35,852 bases of DNA from Flammula alnicola (GCA_015499995.1 JADNRV010000432.1:1-35852), one strand, 5' to 3'; shown: positions 1 through 13,421, numbered from the stretch's first letter. Made by a program: numbers and translations. The notes: generated by a model from the sequence alone, not told the origin.

Positions 1-2888
1 TCATCCTGCTCGTACACGATTCACGCCGATTCCCCTATCCTGGCTCCTTCTGGCTCTTGGGGTTAAATATGACGCCTTACTGGTCATCGAGCGTGCACAA
101 ATAGAACTTGCGTGCGTGCGTGCTTGCATTGACTAGTCGCCTACAGGTTGCTGACAGGCAGTTATGCCAATCAGTCAACCCCGCTTGGACTGACAGCTGC
201 AGAAAGCATAGGCTTAATCATAAAGAGTCGCGGAATGAAAACAGAACATTTCGACTTGTAGGCAGACGCACAACCTACATAGAACATGAAGCACATTGGG
301 CAACTCGTGGTGAGAAAGATTTTGCATTTCAGTATCGAGGCGCGTGCACTTCTCATAAAAATGCATGCTCCGTCTAACATTTATGATAGACACTCCAATC
401 TTCTCCGTAACTGTTGTGAATCTTGTGATGCAAGACAAGTGAACTCGAACCTCTAAATAATTCGAGGGTACGTTCATCTGCTCCCCTATTAGGGCATGAT
501 ACAGGGTAAACGTTGCGAGAAGAATGCGCCGCTAGTGATACTCAAAATTTCGTTTACTTCGTCCTATCCTACTTGTCTTCTAGCATTATCACATGCATTG
601 TGGCGCACTCGTCCGTAAACGGGCGGTTCCTGACCAAGAGCTACAGGCTACTTAAATTATGCCTAAAATTAATCCATCGAAATTGAAACTAGAGAAGGGC
701 CGACTCCCGTCGGCAGAACCCTTGCTTGAGAAAAAATGTAAATGCAGTTGAAAATTTATTGAACAGTAACTATCAACATCTGAGATATGGCTTGGATGTT
801 CGGGTCTATGAGATCATCCTAGGACATGTCCCACTACATATGTACATTTTACCGAACTTGAATCCTCGTCAAATACCTGAAAAGAAACTCTGACAATTCC
901 TGTACAAGCTTATTCTTTTCATTGAGGTGAGAAGATGTTCCACGTTCGCGCCTTTGCCTCGTCCGGGTTAGTGGCCAATGCTATTAAGGCCTCGTCGTCA
1001 TTGTCAGCAGAGTCCGTTATCAATCTGTCTTCGCGTCCCAAACATTTCCAAACGACTTGATGACGAGCTGTTTAAGGAGGGACACGAAGCGGAGTTGACA
1101 ATGGAGGATAAAAGATCGGGAACGTTGAATGAAAAGACAAAGGAATGGTATCATATATGTATATGAGTAATCAAACGAGGGACAGCGTCTTATAACACAG
1201 AAAACATTGGACAATGTGGGCACGCTGACTCGGAGGATAGACTCATAACTGATAAGGCGAACGTGACCAATGATGCCACCTCGGCAACTGCCGGGATGCC
1301 AGGAACTGGCTTCATTTTGGGGGAGCGAGAACCCTTGCAAGCAAGGGGATTGAAATGAGATAAGTAGCATAAGTGGCTGCAGTGCAAGTCGCTATAAACC
1401 GGGCACCGACAAAGGAAAAATTGAACACTAACAACTGGATTCGACTCAGGAGGCCTCAAAACAGCAGACATGTCAATGGCCCAAAACAGCAAACATGGCC
1501 TCGGAAATTATGGAGGGCCTGAGGCGGCCAATTTAGTAAAGTAACGATAAGCACAAGGTTAGCGTATCCTCGGCGAGCGATATGTGGTGATAGGCTGAAG
1601 ATATATGCATTCGAAATCGCGGAAAATTTTATGAGTTCATAGCAATATGGACTGTGGGATTGGTAATAATGCAAGTCCTTAGTACTCTTGCTGTGGCGCG
1701 GTTCGCGATGACTAGACTATGTATATCGCAACGGAGACGTGAGAGGATGAAAATGAGCGGGAAACATTGCGGAGAATGTAAGACACATGAAACAACAAAT
1801 TGTACACCGAAATGGAAGGAAGAGAATGGAGGAAGAAAAAGTATGGAAAGCACCCTTGAATTGAAGTATGCTTTGTTGGAACCAGTCGAGGAAAGTTCTG
1901 GACGCAGCTCCGACAGGCCTACCGACTTATGCAGATCTTGCGAATCGTGTCTGAAGTCGAGTCCATACTTCAAAGCTCGGCGATCGGAGGGTCCCAGAAA
2001 ACACGGACGTTTCAACGCCATATTTCCGCAGGAGCCGGAACTAATTAGTATGTGTATGACTTGGTGTAAATTGTCCACCAAAAATTTAAGGAATCAGATT
2101 GTTGATGATAAAAAAGTACCGCATATCAAACCTGTGGGTCCAGTCCGTCGCTTTCGACCAGTGAATCCGATCCTTCCTTTGGTGCAGCCCATAAATGGTG
2201 CTTAGCGAATGTTTAACAGGGGGTACATAAGCGCCGCTGATAACGGTGTAGACAAGTACTTTGTTCCATGTCGTACAGATATAAGAACAACATATGAAAG
2301 TATAGATATGCAAAGCACCGACATGCATGCTATTCGAGGTTCGAAAGAAGGGAAAAGCAATAATACAACCAACCGTTTCCTTAAAAAGTTTTCGATAGAT
2401 GATATGGACAGCCCAAGCAGAAGAATTGCAAAGGTACTTAATGAAAAAAGGCCATAAGACATGTCGTGACGTATGGTACTGGTAATAAAAAGGCAAATGT
2501 TAACGAGGATGGGGAAGGGTTGGGTAGCTATGATAATGTGATGATGAATGTTGTTTGTACAGCGATAAAACGTTAGAAAATTAATTATGGACAGCAAGAT
2601 AGCGAGGGGGCAATACGACAGAGAGGATAAGGGAGACGGATATGGATATTGCACATGTGGTGGGATAGGAGAAGAAGAGGTAAAGAAAAACAATGCTGTG
2701 GACTCACAATCCACAATCAAGCATTAAAATCAAGAAAAACGACCAGGAGCCCCCGAAAGTGCTCCGCCAAATAATCCAAGAAAAAAATGCAGGAACGATG
2801 GCGTTGATATTGATGATGGTGAGGATGATGAGAATGACGATGGCGCAGGCGTTGATTAGGGTGGCTTGTAATGCTAGTATTGTTGTTG
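1..2888. other. gene-poor left flank
   Basis: I find no gene that I can support here. Several open frames of 60-183 codons exist on both strands, the longest at 1654-2205 (+) and 2202-2720 (-). They overlap one another, have no recognisable domain, and lack a convincing start context or splice structure. The sequence is AT-richer than the neighbouring coding DNA. It probably includes the 3' flank of the large minus-strand gene that ends at 3042, plus intergenic DNA. Confidence 0.55.
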
Positions 2889-2917
2889 TTGATGATGATG
2901 ATGATGATGATGATGAT
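2889..2917. repeat. GAT trinucleotide microsatellite
   Basis: About eight to nine consecutive GAT units follow a short run of TTG units, and looser GAT/ATG-rich sequence extends on both sides (about 2800-2945). It lies roughly 125 bp downstream of the stop codon of the large minus-strand gene, so it may fall in that gene's 3' UTR. The short Asp, Ile and Ser runs seen in translations here are by-products of the repeat. Confidence 0.85.
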
Positions 2918-3041
2918 AGACGCAACGATGCGAAAAATTGATGATGTGTTGACGATCCCACTCAATGCCCCGAAAGAAAAGAAAAAGAAAAGAAATAAAA
3001 AATCTCAGAGAAGAAGAAAATGGTCCAACGCTTCTCATAGA

Positions 3042-6000
3042 TCACCATCCAGAATAATGATAATCGTCTGCCCAACTTTTGTTTCTCGCCATGGCCTTCC
3101 GCTTCTTATCCTGCTTCTCCTTGTCATCCACGGCGGCCGGCCTCGTCTCTCCGAAGCCGTTATGGGAACTTCCGTCCGGCTTCGTCCCCTTCGCGTGCAG
3201 CTGCACCATGCTAGGCGCCGCGGTCAAGGGCTGCAATCCACCCAGCACACTATGCCTGCTACCCCCACCACTCGCACTTCTTCTGACCGCCGCGAGATTG
3301 ACTTTGCTGACTTGTCGTTCCCAGAGAAGGTTTCGGCGCAGACTCTCCGGCATCTCGGTGGCGAGCATGTGACGACGGGTCGTGCGGGGGGTCGAGGGCG
3401 CTTCGGGAGGAGGGAGGTTGTAAGGATATCCAAGAGGAATGGCGGCCGACGGAGGCGGTGATGGGTCATGAGGAGCGACCGGCGTGAAGTGGAGACCCGT
3501 CGGCGGCCGGCGGTAGCTCTGAGGTTGGCCTTGAGATTGGCTTCGGTTATGTTGCTGCTGGGGCTGCGAAACCATCGCCCATTGCGGGACGTCGTCGTCG
3601 TCGCCAGCACCCGAAGGGCGAGCCTGTGGATGGGGTCGACCAACGCCATTGTCCACGGCCCGGTGCGCATTCGGGACGATACCCCGCCTCTCCGCCAACG
3701 CCTTCAGCTTCTGCTGCGCAACGCTCTGCGAGACCTGTATCCCTCCACCCGGCTCAGCCTCACTGCCGCTATCATCCTCCAGCTCCTGGTCCTTCGGCGG
3801 GCCTTTCGGTCTGTACCCGCCCGAGCCGCCGCCATTGATATTGACATGAGTCATCATGGCAGAGGTGTGATCGATCACAGGCGCAGCTTGTGTGCTCACA
3901 CTGCCTACTTGGATCTGCGTGGACATGGGCAGCGCAGCAGCGCTCTTCGTCAGCTGCATACCAGCAGCCCGCAGCGGCGGCGAGAAGGTCGTACGAGAAG
4001 CCGGAGGGTTCCTGTTACTATCGATATCTGCGCTGCGGCGACGAGTTGGAGCAGGTCGAGAGCCACCAGGGCCGCCATCAACGGGAGCAGGAGCATTAGA
4101 AGGAGGAACACGAGGTGCAGCAATGGACGTCAAAGGTTGCATAGGAGCCATCGACGTGATCCCTCCAGGATGGATCTCTCCCGAGCTAGACCCACGCCTA
4201 TAAGGATGGTTGACAGGAAAGATTTCAGGATTCGGGTTCATCAACTGCGTCAACAACCCAACACTCCTCGTCCTCGCGTTTGCGAGGTCCTGGAAGGACG
4301 GCGTGGGCAGCTTCGCGAACATCTCGCGTTGCCGTTGGGCTTCGTACACGGCTCGCTCCATTAATGCTTGCGTATTAGCCTGGGCCTGACGATGTTGCTG
4401 AGCGCGAGCGGCCTGCTTGCCGCGACCGTTATTTGGTGCAGGGTAATGGCTCGAATGTGTACGCTGAACACCCGGCGGTCGAACCTGCTGCTGCTGTTGC
4501 TGGATCTGATGTTGCTGCTGCTGCTGCTGGCGCTGACGTTGTTGCTGGATTTGTTGTTGCTGCAGCAATAAATGTTGGTCCTGTTGCAACTGCTGAGGGT
4601 GTCTCAACTCCTCCTGAATAGCCTGCTGCTGAAGATTTAAACTCGTCAGATGACCTTATGAAAAAAAAAATCGACGAACCTCCGCTTCTTGGCCCGTCAT
4701 ATCCTCGCTCGACCAAGACCCGTCGTCGTCATCGTCATCCGTCTCGAAATCCGACTCGCTCGTAGCCAGGACAATGTGCTTATTCCCCTTGGGCAACAAC
4801 GGCGCATGCAACGACTGCTTCACCTTCGCCATCATATCCTCATCGGCAGTGGTCGGGCCAACATCAGCAGTGCTGTTGCTCTTCTTCGATTTCGCATCTG
4901 GCGCTGCCGGAAGAGCAAGAGCGGCTTCCTTCTGTGTGCCTTTCGTGTTGTCGACGACGACCGCCTCCTGGTTCCTGAGGACATTCTCGCGATCCAGCTG
5001 CTTCGTCGACGGTTGACGAGCAGACTGTTGCAGCTGCTCCGGGCGTTGTGGGAACTGCTGCTGATGTTGATGCTGCAGGTTTTGGTGATGAGTCGTTGTC
5101 CGATTCTGGTGCTGCTGATGAAGTTGTTCCATCTTCTGCAGTTGGTGAAGTTGCTGCTTCGACAACTGCCGATGGTGTTGCATAAATTGACCCGTCAATT
5201 GAGGTAGATGCTGCTGTTGCTGCTGTTGCTGTTGGGGGCGCTGCTGCTGGTATTGCTGAGGTTCGACTTGCTGCTCATCTCGTGCCCTCTCCTTCCCTTT
5301 GCCATTTGACGGCGAAGTGGCTCGGCCATCGACGCCGCCCCGGTTGTGCCCTCCAGACATATCCGACCCACTACCACCACTCTTCGAGCCTATCCCACTG
5401 CCATCGTCCGAATTCGAACCAATATTGAACCTGGCAAGCCTCCTGCTGCTGCCCGCCTCGTGGCCGTTAAGAGCCGCGAGTGTCTCTCTCTGGCGTTGTT
5501 GCCTATGCCGCTCTTCCTCCTCGCGCTTCCTCTCCTCCTGCACTGCTATTGCTTTCCGCGCCTGCTCCTGCCTTCGCATATCCTCTTGCTGCCTCAAAAC
5601 CCTCTCGCGCTCCTGCTCCACCGCCGCAAGACGCATTCTCTCCCTCTCTTCCTTCTCCGCCTCCTCTCTCTGCAACTCTTGCTCCATAACCTCCGCCTCC
5701 GCCTCGCCAACTTGGGCTACAGCCGTGCTTGAGCTATGCCTCCTCATCGCCGCAATGTTCGATTTCTTCGACGACGTGCGTCCCAGCACGAATTTCGCCC
5801 GTCCTCGGCCGGCACCAATAACCGGTGCCTTCCTCGCAGTGGTCGTAGTAGGCGCCGCCGTCATGCCCAGTCCAAGCCCAGCCATCCCGATCCCTGGCTC
5901 GCGACTCCGGCTACGGCTCTTGCCCGCGCTGCTTCTGCCTGTGCTGCGACTGCGACTGGTGCTCCTCGTGCTGCTGGGGCGCCGCGCCATAACGCTTGTC

Positions 6001-9000
6001 GGCGGAGGTGCTGCTGTTCTCCGTTTCGTCGAGCCAGTACGCTTGAGAGGTGGTAGGGCTGAGCTCGTCGCAGCGGACTGGGTTGAAGATGCTGAGTTGG
6101 CAGATAGCGGCTGACCTGCATTGGAGTTCGAGGTCATGGGCGGAGAACGCGCGAGCAAGGATGCAGACGAAGTTATGCGTGAGGGTGCGCTATTCCGCTT
6201 CTTCTTCTTCTCGCTTCTCGGAGACATTACAACCTCGCTGGGCAATGGCGACAATGGCGAGTCGTCCTCTTCATCCACCGCCTCTTCAACGTCTTGATCG
6301 CTTACGACAGTTATCCTAACCTCGTCGTCCACTTCACGCACGGCACCGCCTGTCTCCTTCCTGTGACCCACAAGCGTCGACAGGGACTGGATAGTCGACA
6401 GGGATTCAACTCGGTTCAGCCCAAGGCCCACGCCCATCGCGCCAGTATAACCTCCTGCATAACCGTCCAGAAGAGTCGAGACCAGGTCTGAGCCAGGTTT
6501 AGGACTAGGAACAACAGTGGTATGAGGCTCCTCGCCATCTGAGACAGTTGTCCGCGTTGTTGTGCTCTTGGTACTGCCCATCGTCGCACTGGTCGTCACA
6601 CTGGTCGTGCTCGACCGATCGGACGCCGTTGTGGTGTGCGAAAGCTGACTGGTAGTGGACGATATCGAGTGTCGGTTGGACCGTTGCTGCTGGGGGTCCT
6701 TGTCCTCGTACTCCAGCAGCTGTCGTGACTCTATATGTTTAGGCGATGTTATCGATTTTTCACCTATACTTGCACCAGCACTAACAGCTGGAAGCTGGTC
6801 CCCCATGTCGGCGAGCCGCGGAGGCACATGACGCGCAGTAGCAAGATCGGAGGAGACCGAATCTGGAATGACGCTTGCAGCTGATTTTGCGCTCGATTCA
6901 AGGGTACCCGAAGAGTCCGATCGCAATCGATCATTCTGCACGGAAGCATCCGCGTCGATCATCGTGGCGTCGGCATTGGCGCTGCCACTGGGCGGAGGAA
7001 GAGTCAGAGGCGGGAGAAGGTTGTGCAGTTGCAATTGTTGGTGCTGTTGGCGATGCCTTGCACGAACACTGTCATCGGCGCCTGGCAGTGTCAACCACTG
7101 GCTGCGAATCGCACCACCGGCAGTCCCGAATAAAACAGGCGTAGCAGGCGGCGTGGGATGAGGAGTAGGGTTCGGTGTGGGGTTCACCACGACCAAGCGC
7201 GGAGGTTGGGGTTGGCCTGGTTGCTGTTCCTGCTGTAAAAAGACAGGTTGTGGGGTTATTGGATATTGCATCGAAAACGAGGATATCTGAATAATCACAA
7301 ATTGCTCCTCCTGTACCTGGGGCACAGAAATAGTGGAAGTTCCATCCTGCAGCAGAAGATTATTATCACCGCCAATCCTACTGAACGAAGGTTCGAGTCC
7401 GACCTCCTTCGCTTCAGCCTCTCCCGGGTGAGAGCGCGCATAAGAATCTGACAGCGAGGGTGACGGAGGGCCGGCATAAGCGGGTTTAGCCCCAGACACC
7501 GATGTCGAGGTCGTGGGTACTTGCGCTGGATCGGAACTTTCCACCGCGTTAGACACATTAGGCAACAAAGTATCAGCTGAGGTAGTCGTAGAGGTTATCG
7601 ATGTGGGTATGGTCGATGACGAGGATGCGGGTATTGTGGAAGATGAAGCTGCAGAAGAAGACGAGGATGGCAGTACCGATGTTAGATGTGTAGCTGAATT
7701 GGCAGGGGCAACGACAACGATGTGCGACTCCGGCTCGGGCACTTCCATTTCCGGTGTCAGTAGACACGGCACCACGTTTTGCGTCATTGCTACGGAAGGC
7801 GGCCCAGGAATGGCCCACATTGGCAGGTAGCCATCGGTCGATGATGGAGGAGAGATGGAAGGTGCGATAGGAGTCATTTGTATCGTAGGATCCAATCTTA
7901 ATGATCCGGCTTGCGTCGTTGGTTCTTGGTTCGATTCCACTTCGACTTCTAGAGCAGCTGAAGAGGAAGACGAACTATTTGAGCTAGTCGAGTTCCGGGA
8001 AAAATTGGGTCGAGAAATATTCAGGGTCGCAATTCCGGCTTTACTAGACCCACTGGATGAGGAAGCCGATGAACTAGAACAGGAAGACGGGAGCATGTCA
8101 CATATAATCTTGCCCACACTAACGGGGGGTCCTGGATGGCCATTTAAAAAGCTACCTCGCCGAGTCCTTGACAATGAGGGTCTGCAAGCGTCTTCCGGTA
8201 TTGAGCGGCTGAGAAGGGGGGATGGTGAAGGGGATAGCGACGATCGGGACTGCGTGGGCGAGAGGGCGATATCTACACATGGATAATAATTAAATCAGCG
8301 CATTGCCCCATGATGGATACGCAGGCATGGTACAAATAGCAACAAAAATATAAAAAACCAGCATGGCTTGCCTGGAGGCAGGGATGCGCTGCACATGCAT
8401 GTAATTTGTTGGTTGAAAAACCAGGCACAGAAGCGTAGCGTGTCAAAATACGTATGAATGACTCGCAAACATGTCATCCAACGCGAGCAACAGAGGAAGG
8501 ATATATAAAAATGCAAGCCGGCTACTTACCTGACGAAACAAGCCCTTGAGAGGATGACGTTGCGTTAGGGACGCTGGCGCCGGTTTGAGGTTGATGAGGA
8601 GAATACGGAGGCGGGATAGCGACTGAGTCTGAGGGTTGGTGTGTGTATATCTGGTCAACGATAGCAATAGCAATGGGCTGCTCGACCTCCTCGACCGCCT
8701 TCTCCTCTTCCGGGCAATCCAGGTTATGAACTAATGGAACAGACTCTCGTGAATGATTCTCGAGCATCATTTCGCGGTACCACAGTCGCCAGGAGATATT
8801 CTCCAGTCTGCGGCCGTCTTGTAGGGATTCCTTGCATTTTGTAAAAACTGGCAGACACAATTCGTTTAAAAACTTGAAAACCCGATAAAATGGGAGAACG
8901 GCGTACGCGTCCAAAGACCCGAAAGCGCATCGCGGCCTTCTAGATCACGCACCGCATCGGCAGTGACCGAGAGAACGGGGGTAGGAAATGCAGACACCAT
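3042..9000 (-). CDS. AreA/Mks1-type GATA-like (DUF1752) and DUF3295 protein
   Basis: Model: exons 9000-8907, 8847-8530, 8272-4680 and 4628-3042 (1863 aa). Introns are 59, 257 and 51 nt; all are GT-AG and phases agree. Splicing joins LSGLWT to LFTKCKESLQDGRRLENISW (residues 32-51), the conserved core of the DUF1752/AreA GATA-like domain. The C terminus carries the DUF3295 signature: EAQRQREMFAKL near residue 1430, RRHMLATEMPESLRRNLLWE near 1750, and a terminal SGW. Between them are Ser/Thr/Pro-rich stretches, an SR-rich patch, a charged coiled coil (about 995-1070), Gln/His runs, and an acidic DDDDDDGSWSSED box just before the last intron. By family, relatives act in nitrogen and retrograde (TOR-linked) signalling; the function here is inferred. 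The 257-nt intron is long for this gene and might hide another exon. Short in-frame introns in exon 3 cannot be excluded. Confidence 0.86.
4460..4625 (-). repeat. polyglutamine-coding CAG/CAA tract
   Basis: On the minus strand, CAG, CAA and related codons encode a nearly pure Gln run with a few Leu, His, Arg and Ile residues. It opens the last exon of the DUF1752/DUF3295 gene. A second Gln/His-rich tract lies at about 5020-5270 in the preceding exon. Both are candidate length-polymorphic coding repeats and probably disordered interaction segments. Confidence 0.8.
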
Positions 9001-9400
9001 GTGGTATTGGCCGCCCGACGACGACGATTATTCGCAAATTGCGGTGAGACCGACAGCACACACAGGCCTGTCAGTGATAACCGAGCAATGCAAGGTCCTC
9101 CGAACAAACACGCCCGTTTGAAAGAGTGCGCGGAAAGAGAAAATCGTGGTCTCCGAAGGATCGTGGGTGTGTCCTGCGCGGTACTCGCTCTCGCCGACAG
9201 GGAAGGGAGGGGGAAAAGGAAAGGGGGAGGTGAGCGGCGATTTGGAGGATGTGCAAGGGAAAAAGCAAGGGGAAACCTCAACAAGGGAGACACTAAACCC
9301 GCCGAAAAAAAATATTATATTTTGGTCCCGATATCGCTCGCGCGGCCCGGGACACGGCGTCCAATCACGCGACATAAAAAGTCACCTGCCCAATAAACGT
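9001..9400 (-). promoter_or_regulatory. pyrimidine-rich promoter/leader of the DUF1752/DUF3295 gene
   Basis: Immediately upstream of the ATG at 9000, the minus strand has long C/T-rich stretches (about 9190-9290). Farther out is an AT-rich TATA-like segment at about 9305-9322. Pyrimidine tracts just upstream of the start are typical of highly expressed fungal genes. The transcription start itself cannot be placed from sequence alone. Confidence 0.4.
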
Positions 9401-12400
9401 TGCCGTTATGTAATGATTGGCTCTGTCCCATGATCCTTCCCTTGCCATCTATGTCCCCAAGGCAGGCGAGCCAACCCCGAACCAGACCACCATCTACCCG
9501 ACACATGACCGGCCGCTCGACGTTGCGTGCTGATCGTGACAATGACTGCGGCGAACGGGTGGAAGAAGTTCAAGGCATTGAGATCTCGGCCAACAGTTCT
9601 ACGTTTATTATAATCAACCGTCGTCGAGCCGCTGGGAGCTCCTTTCACGTCTGTTTCTTTTCTTGTACACTCGTTTCGCACATTTCTTTCTTGACTGAAT
9701 TCGATCCAGGACAGAAGGAAACACATTCATGTAATCATCTCGGGAAAACTAACCACCAATATTACAGTGAACTGCAATGGGCCGATGGCAGTAGCTTGGA
9801 AACATAATGCGGGGAAGTCTGGGGTCATCAAGCAAGCAAGCCGTCTTTTACGCACGACGAACGTTCGAACCGCTGACCTGCCTCCGACGCCGAGCGTCTC
9901 CGAATTTATTGACGTTTCCCCGCCCGCCCTTTGATGCCGGTGTCACTGGGGTCAGCCTGTGCCTTTTCTCATTTCCCCATACTACTCCATTTCCAGCATA
10001 CGCGGGACTCCCAAGTGTTTCGCTTTGGCATGCCCTGGCACCCCTTGTTGTGACGGAGGCGAGGCGTACTTTCGACTGGGGGCTTTGAAGCATGTCAGAA
10101 TGAGTCCACGTACCCTGTGTCATGCGGTTTTTTTAACCTCGATTCGCTGCACTCCGGGTATGTTCTTCTACGCCTACTTGCACGCATTTGTACATTAACA
10201 TGCTCGAACGCACACTGCCATTTTTACTAGACATTAATTCCAGCAACATGCCTCGGAGTCGTCGCTGATGGTCAAGGATTGTGTCAAATTATCGCCCGAC
10301 CAAGCGCGCATTTCCTAGTCATCTGCCTGCCCAGCTGTCACTCGCATTCCGTCCGCCCGTGAAGGCTCCCACCCTGACCCACCATGCACTTCCACCGAAC
10401 GAATCTTATTCTATTTTCAGTATGTTTAGGTGTATATGGTGTGCAGTATAATGTGTACATGATCCAGTGAGCTGTACTCTGCGTACAGCTTGCTCGTATC
10501 TAACACTGACGAGTTGTCGCGGTAACCCTGGAGGGGCAATGGATTCACATCTTACAACCGACAGGTATTTTTGTTCAAAGCAGGACGTCTTTCAAAGTCG
10601 ACCCGAGTCGCACCACGCCGAATCGATTCTCCTTCCGATTCCGGTGCTTCTCGAGTGGGATTTAATATCAATTGGCCGAATACCCCAGCGGCGCGCTAGT
10701 ACTATGAAATGGAACGACTGAATGTGAAATTCAACAATCAATGAATATGCATGCGTCTTCTATCGATATCTAGCCTAAATCATGGGTTAGAGTCAATGAG
10801 CCGGATGTCGATTTCATATCTGAGTCCGATACCCTCGTATTCGAACTATTTTTCGGCCCCATGATCCCACTGCCTCATATAAAACGGTACATAGCAGCTG
10901 CAATTCTCGGTCACAGTATCCTCCGAGTCACTTTGGCAATTCCGTCATTCCGCGTTGCTTTGGGTATGTCAATCATATTAGCGCTCCCATACTGGACCAC
11001 GCCCAGTCCGAGGCCACTCGAGGCCTGATTAGGGTTGTCCTGATACTGACTTGCCTTCGGAATTTGAGGCGGCATGTCTCGAGCTTCGATTTGCATGCTG
11101 AAATGTGAATTCAAATGAATGTCATTGAAGCGGTGGGTGATAAACGCAGTACCACGAGTCAACCACCTGACTCCCTTCTTCTCCCCAGAAGCACACATCT
11201 ATTATCTCGACAAGGTAAGCCGTTATTGCTTCGAGACATTTCGCAGAAAAGGATACAACCGGTTTAGTGACGTCGAAGTCGAGGCCGGTTTAACACAGGC
11301 ATAATCAGCTGAAACTGTAGCCGCCAAACGCCTCTAATGAATCAAAATCCAGCTAGAGCGTTTTGCGGAGCATCACCTCGTCAGGTGTACACCGTGAAAG
11401 TAGGCCCAGATGCCAATGTACCTAGACTCTAAGATTGATAACTTAGGAGCTCGACGTACACCGGTATCCAAGGGTATCCAAGAACCTGAGAAGAGTCTGA
11501 AGAAACAAGGTGCGCGAGACACGGAACACGCGAGGCTAAATCTCACTGGGAGCTACTAGCCACTAGTCTTTTCCTTCGCGGAGTTGTAAACCCCCCTGTG
11601 TTGTGGATTCAAGATGGATTACAAGCTTATCTTGCACGATGTCCACCTACTCGTGTTCCCGCGACGGCCGCACCAATGCCATATACAGACTACAGTAATT
11701 CCTGATTATCTCTCAAGGTCAAGAGCCTCCCGGAACTTCAAGTTCGCGCCAGATTTTTGAAGGTGTGAAAACTTGAAGAGATCGATCTCGCGCATTTGAA
11801 AGCTGACCCACTTTTAATTCCTATCCGTTTTCTCATCCTTATCCTTGTTGCCACTCGAAGCTTGAAGCTTGAAGGTAGGTGAGCAACATGTCCTTTCCCA
11901 TCGCAAAGAATTCGACGAATGGGAATATTTGAGGCATTTAGAAATCTCTCGTCATTACCCGAGGTCGGGACTCGGAAGCCTGACTCGGAGGTATATCGAA
12001 TAACCGAAGAAGTCTCTTTCCGCCATCCTTCTCTTTTTCCCTTCGCTTCCCCGCTAGATAACCATCTGAAACGATTGTCTTGACCTTCCCGGAGATGCAT
12101 TGTGTAAACTGGTTATTTTAGAGGATCAGGGAAAGTAAAGATGCAATTAATCGCCATTTCCTTTTTCTCGCTCAAGACGCCATAATCAAGTTAAGACAGT
12201 GTATTTCCATACTTTTAAACTTGAAACAGTCAAAGTAAATCCACGTGTGTCACGGAGAGATATGAGGCGACTGCCCACGGCACGCCGCTGTCGACATCCA
12301 TAGGTCGAATTTTCAGACCGCCAAAAATAGTGTTCTTCCGGCCAACAGTAAGCAGCTTATACGCTACATATAGACGTGTTTCCCCATTCCCCACATATCT

Positions 12401-13421
12401 AGAAAAAAAGTACTATACGCACTCTCCGCAGGCTGTCATGATCACTGATCAGGTTTCGTTAATTCCGACATGCCCACTAGAGGTGACGAGCTCAAAATAA
12501 CTCATGATCATGCGTGCAGTATTATTACCTGGTGAGAGGAGTGAGATCTTTATACAGAAGATGTTGTCAACAGAAATTTCCTAACCCTTCAAGCTTCAAG
12601 CTCCAAGTTTGATGTTTCAAGACATGACCTCCGCGTAGTGCACGAGTTTATTCTGCTCGTTTTTCTTGCTATGCTTGGGTTCACGAATTTTTCTCTGAGT
12701 AGATGTCGCTCCTCCGAAGGGTTCACTCAGGACAAACATCACCATCATGAGTTTGGACAGGTGTCTGACGTACCGCCCTTCTGCGGCATCTACTCCAGCG
12801 CTTGATTCTTGATCGTTTGTTTTCGTCCACATGCTTCTATATTCCGTGGCAACTGTTCCAGAAGCACAGACGGATTAAATGTGACGCTCTGTGTTGAGCT
12901 CTAGGGGGGTCACAGCACACATAAGGAGACAAGACATCGCGGCCAACATATTCGAACGATTCTGATCAGAACATATACTTTAAGCTTCTAATGCTTTGCT
13001 ACTGGGGTTCAAGGTATTGCTGCGTGAGGAATTCGGCAACCATGTGAGTGGAATAACCAAATGCCCGAAAGACCCAGAGTAACCGTTCTAAGCAAGCGAT
13101 GCCGCGTTCACAGCCGATGTTTACGTTTTGCGTGCGCCACAATAGCTGCCCTTGACATGCATTGTCACAAAATCGCACGCAGAGGCCTGCAAAGTCCATG
13201 AATGATCTTGAGTCATGTTGAATACTATAATTTTAAACGTTGCAAGTAACCCAAGCAAGTGATGGTATATAACAAATTACTAAGAAGTAGTTATTTTGTG
13301 CAGCTGAATATTCGGACTCGCAAAGAACAATCTTCCTAGAAAGTAATAGATAGAGCCGAAAAGTAGCTACCGGAGAAAATTTAAGAGCTGGTCGCGAATA
13401 GCATTAAGTGGGGTAGAAACA
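9401..13421. other. gene-poor interval
   Basis: No gene can be supported in this 4-kb stretch. Short open frames such as 10911-11198 (-), 11119-11304 (+) and 11738-12100 (-) lack domains and overlap in opposing directions. The interval contains scattered CTTGAAG-type motifs and one 17-bp inverted repeat pair, listed separately. Degenerate transposon DNA is possible, but no transposase-like sequence was seen. Confidence 0.5.
11859..12602. repeat. 17-bp inverted repeat pair, 744 bp end to end
   Basis: AGCTTGAAGCTTGAAGG at 11859-11875 is matched exactly in inverse orientation at 12586-12602, and a few flanking bases also agree. The motif is itself built from a CTTGAAG repeat. I see no target-site duplication and no transposase between the arms, so it may be only a dispersed simple motif. 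Confidence 0.4.

Noticed and set aside
1654..2205. 183-codon plus-strand open frame with several Cys residues
   Set aside because: Cys spacing fits no zinc motif I know, the frame overlaps long frames on the other strand, and the start context is weak.
2704..2965. Frames with Ser, Ile or Asp homopolymers
   Set aside because: They are generated by the GAT microsatellite and flanking ATG-rich sequence.
5299..6114. 271-codon plus-strand open frame opposite the large minus-strand gene
   Set aside because: It is a shadow of the low-complexity Ser/Arg/Glu-rich coding sequence on the other strand; its Leu/Ser/Pro composition is the antisense of those codons and it has no domain.
7390..7400. GGTTCGAGTCC, identical to a tRNA B-box
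   Set aside because: It lies inside the coding exon of the large gene; there is no A-box at the right distance and no cloverleaf could be drawn.
11119..11304. 61-codon plus-strand frame with a GTAAGC donor-like site
   Set aside because: Very short, overlaps an equally long minus-strand frame, and no partner exon was found.
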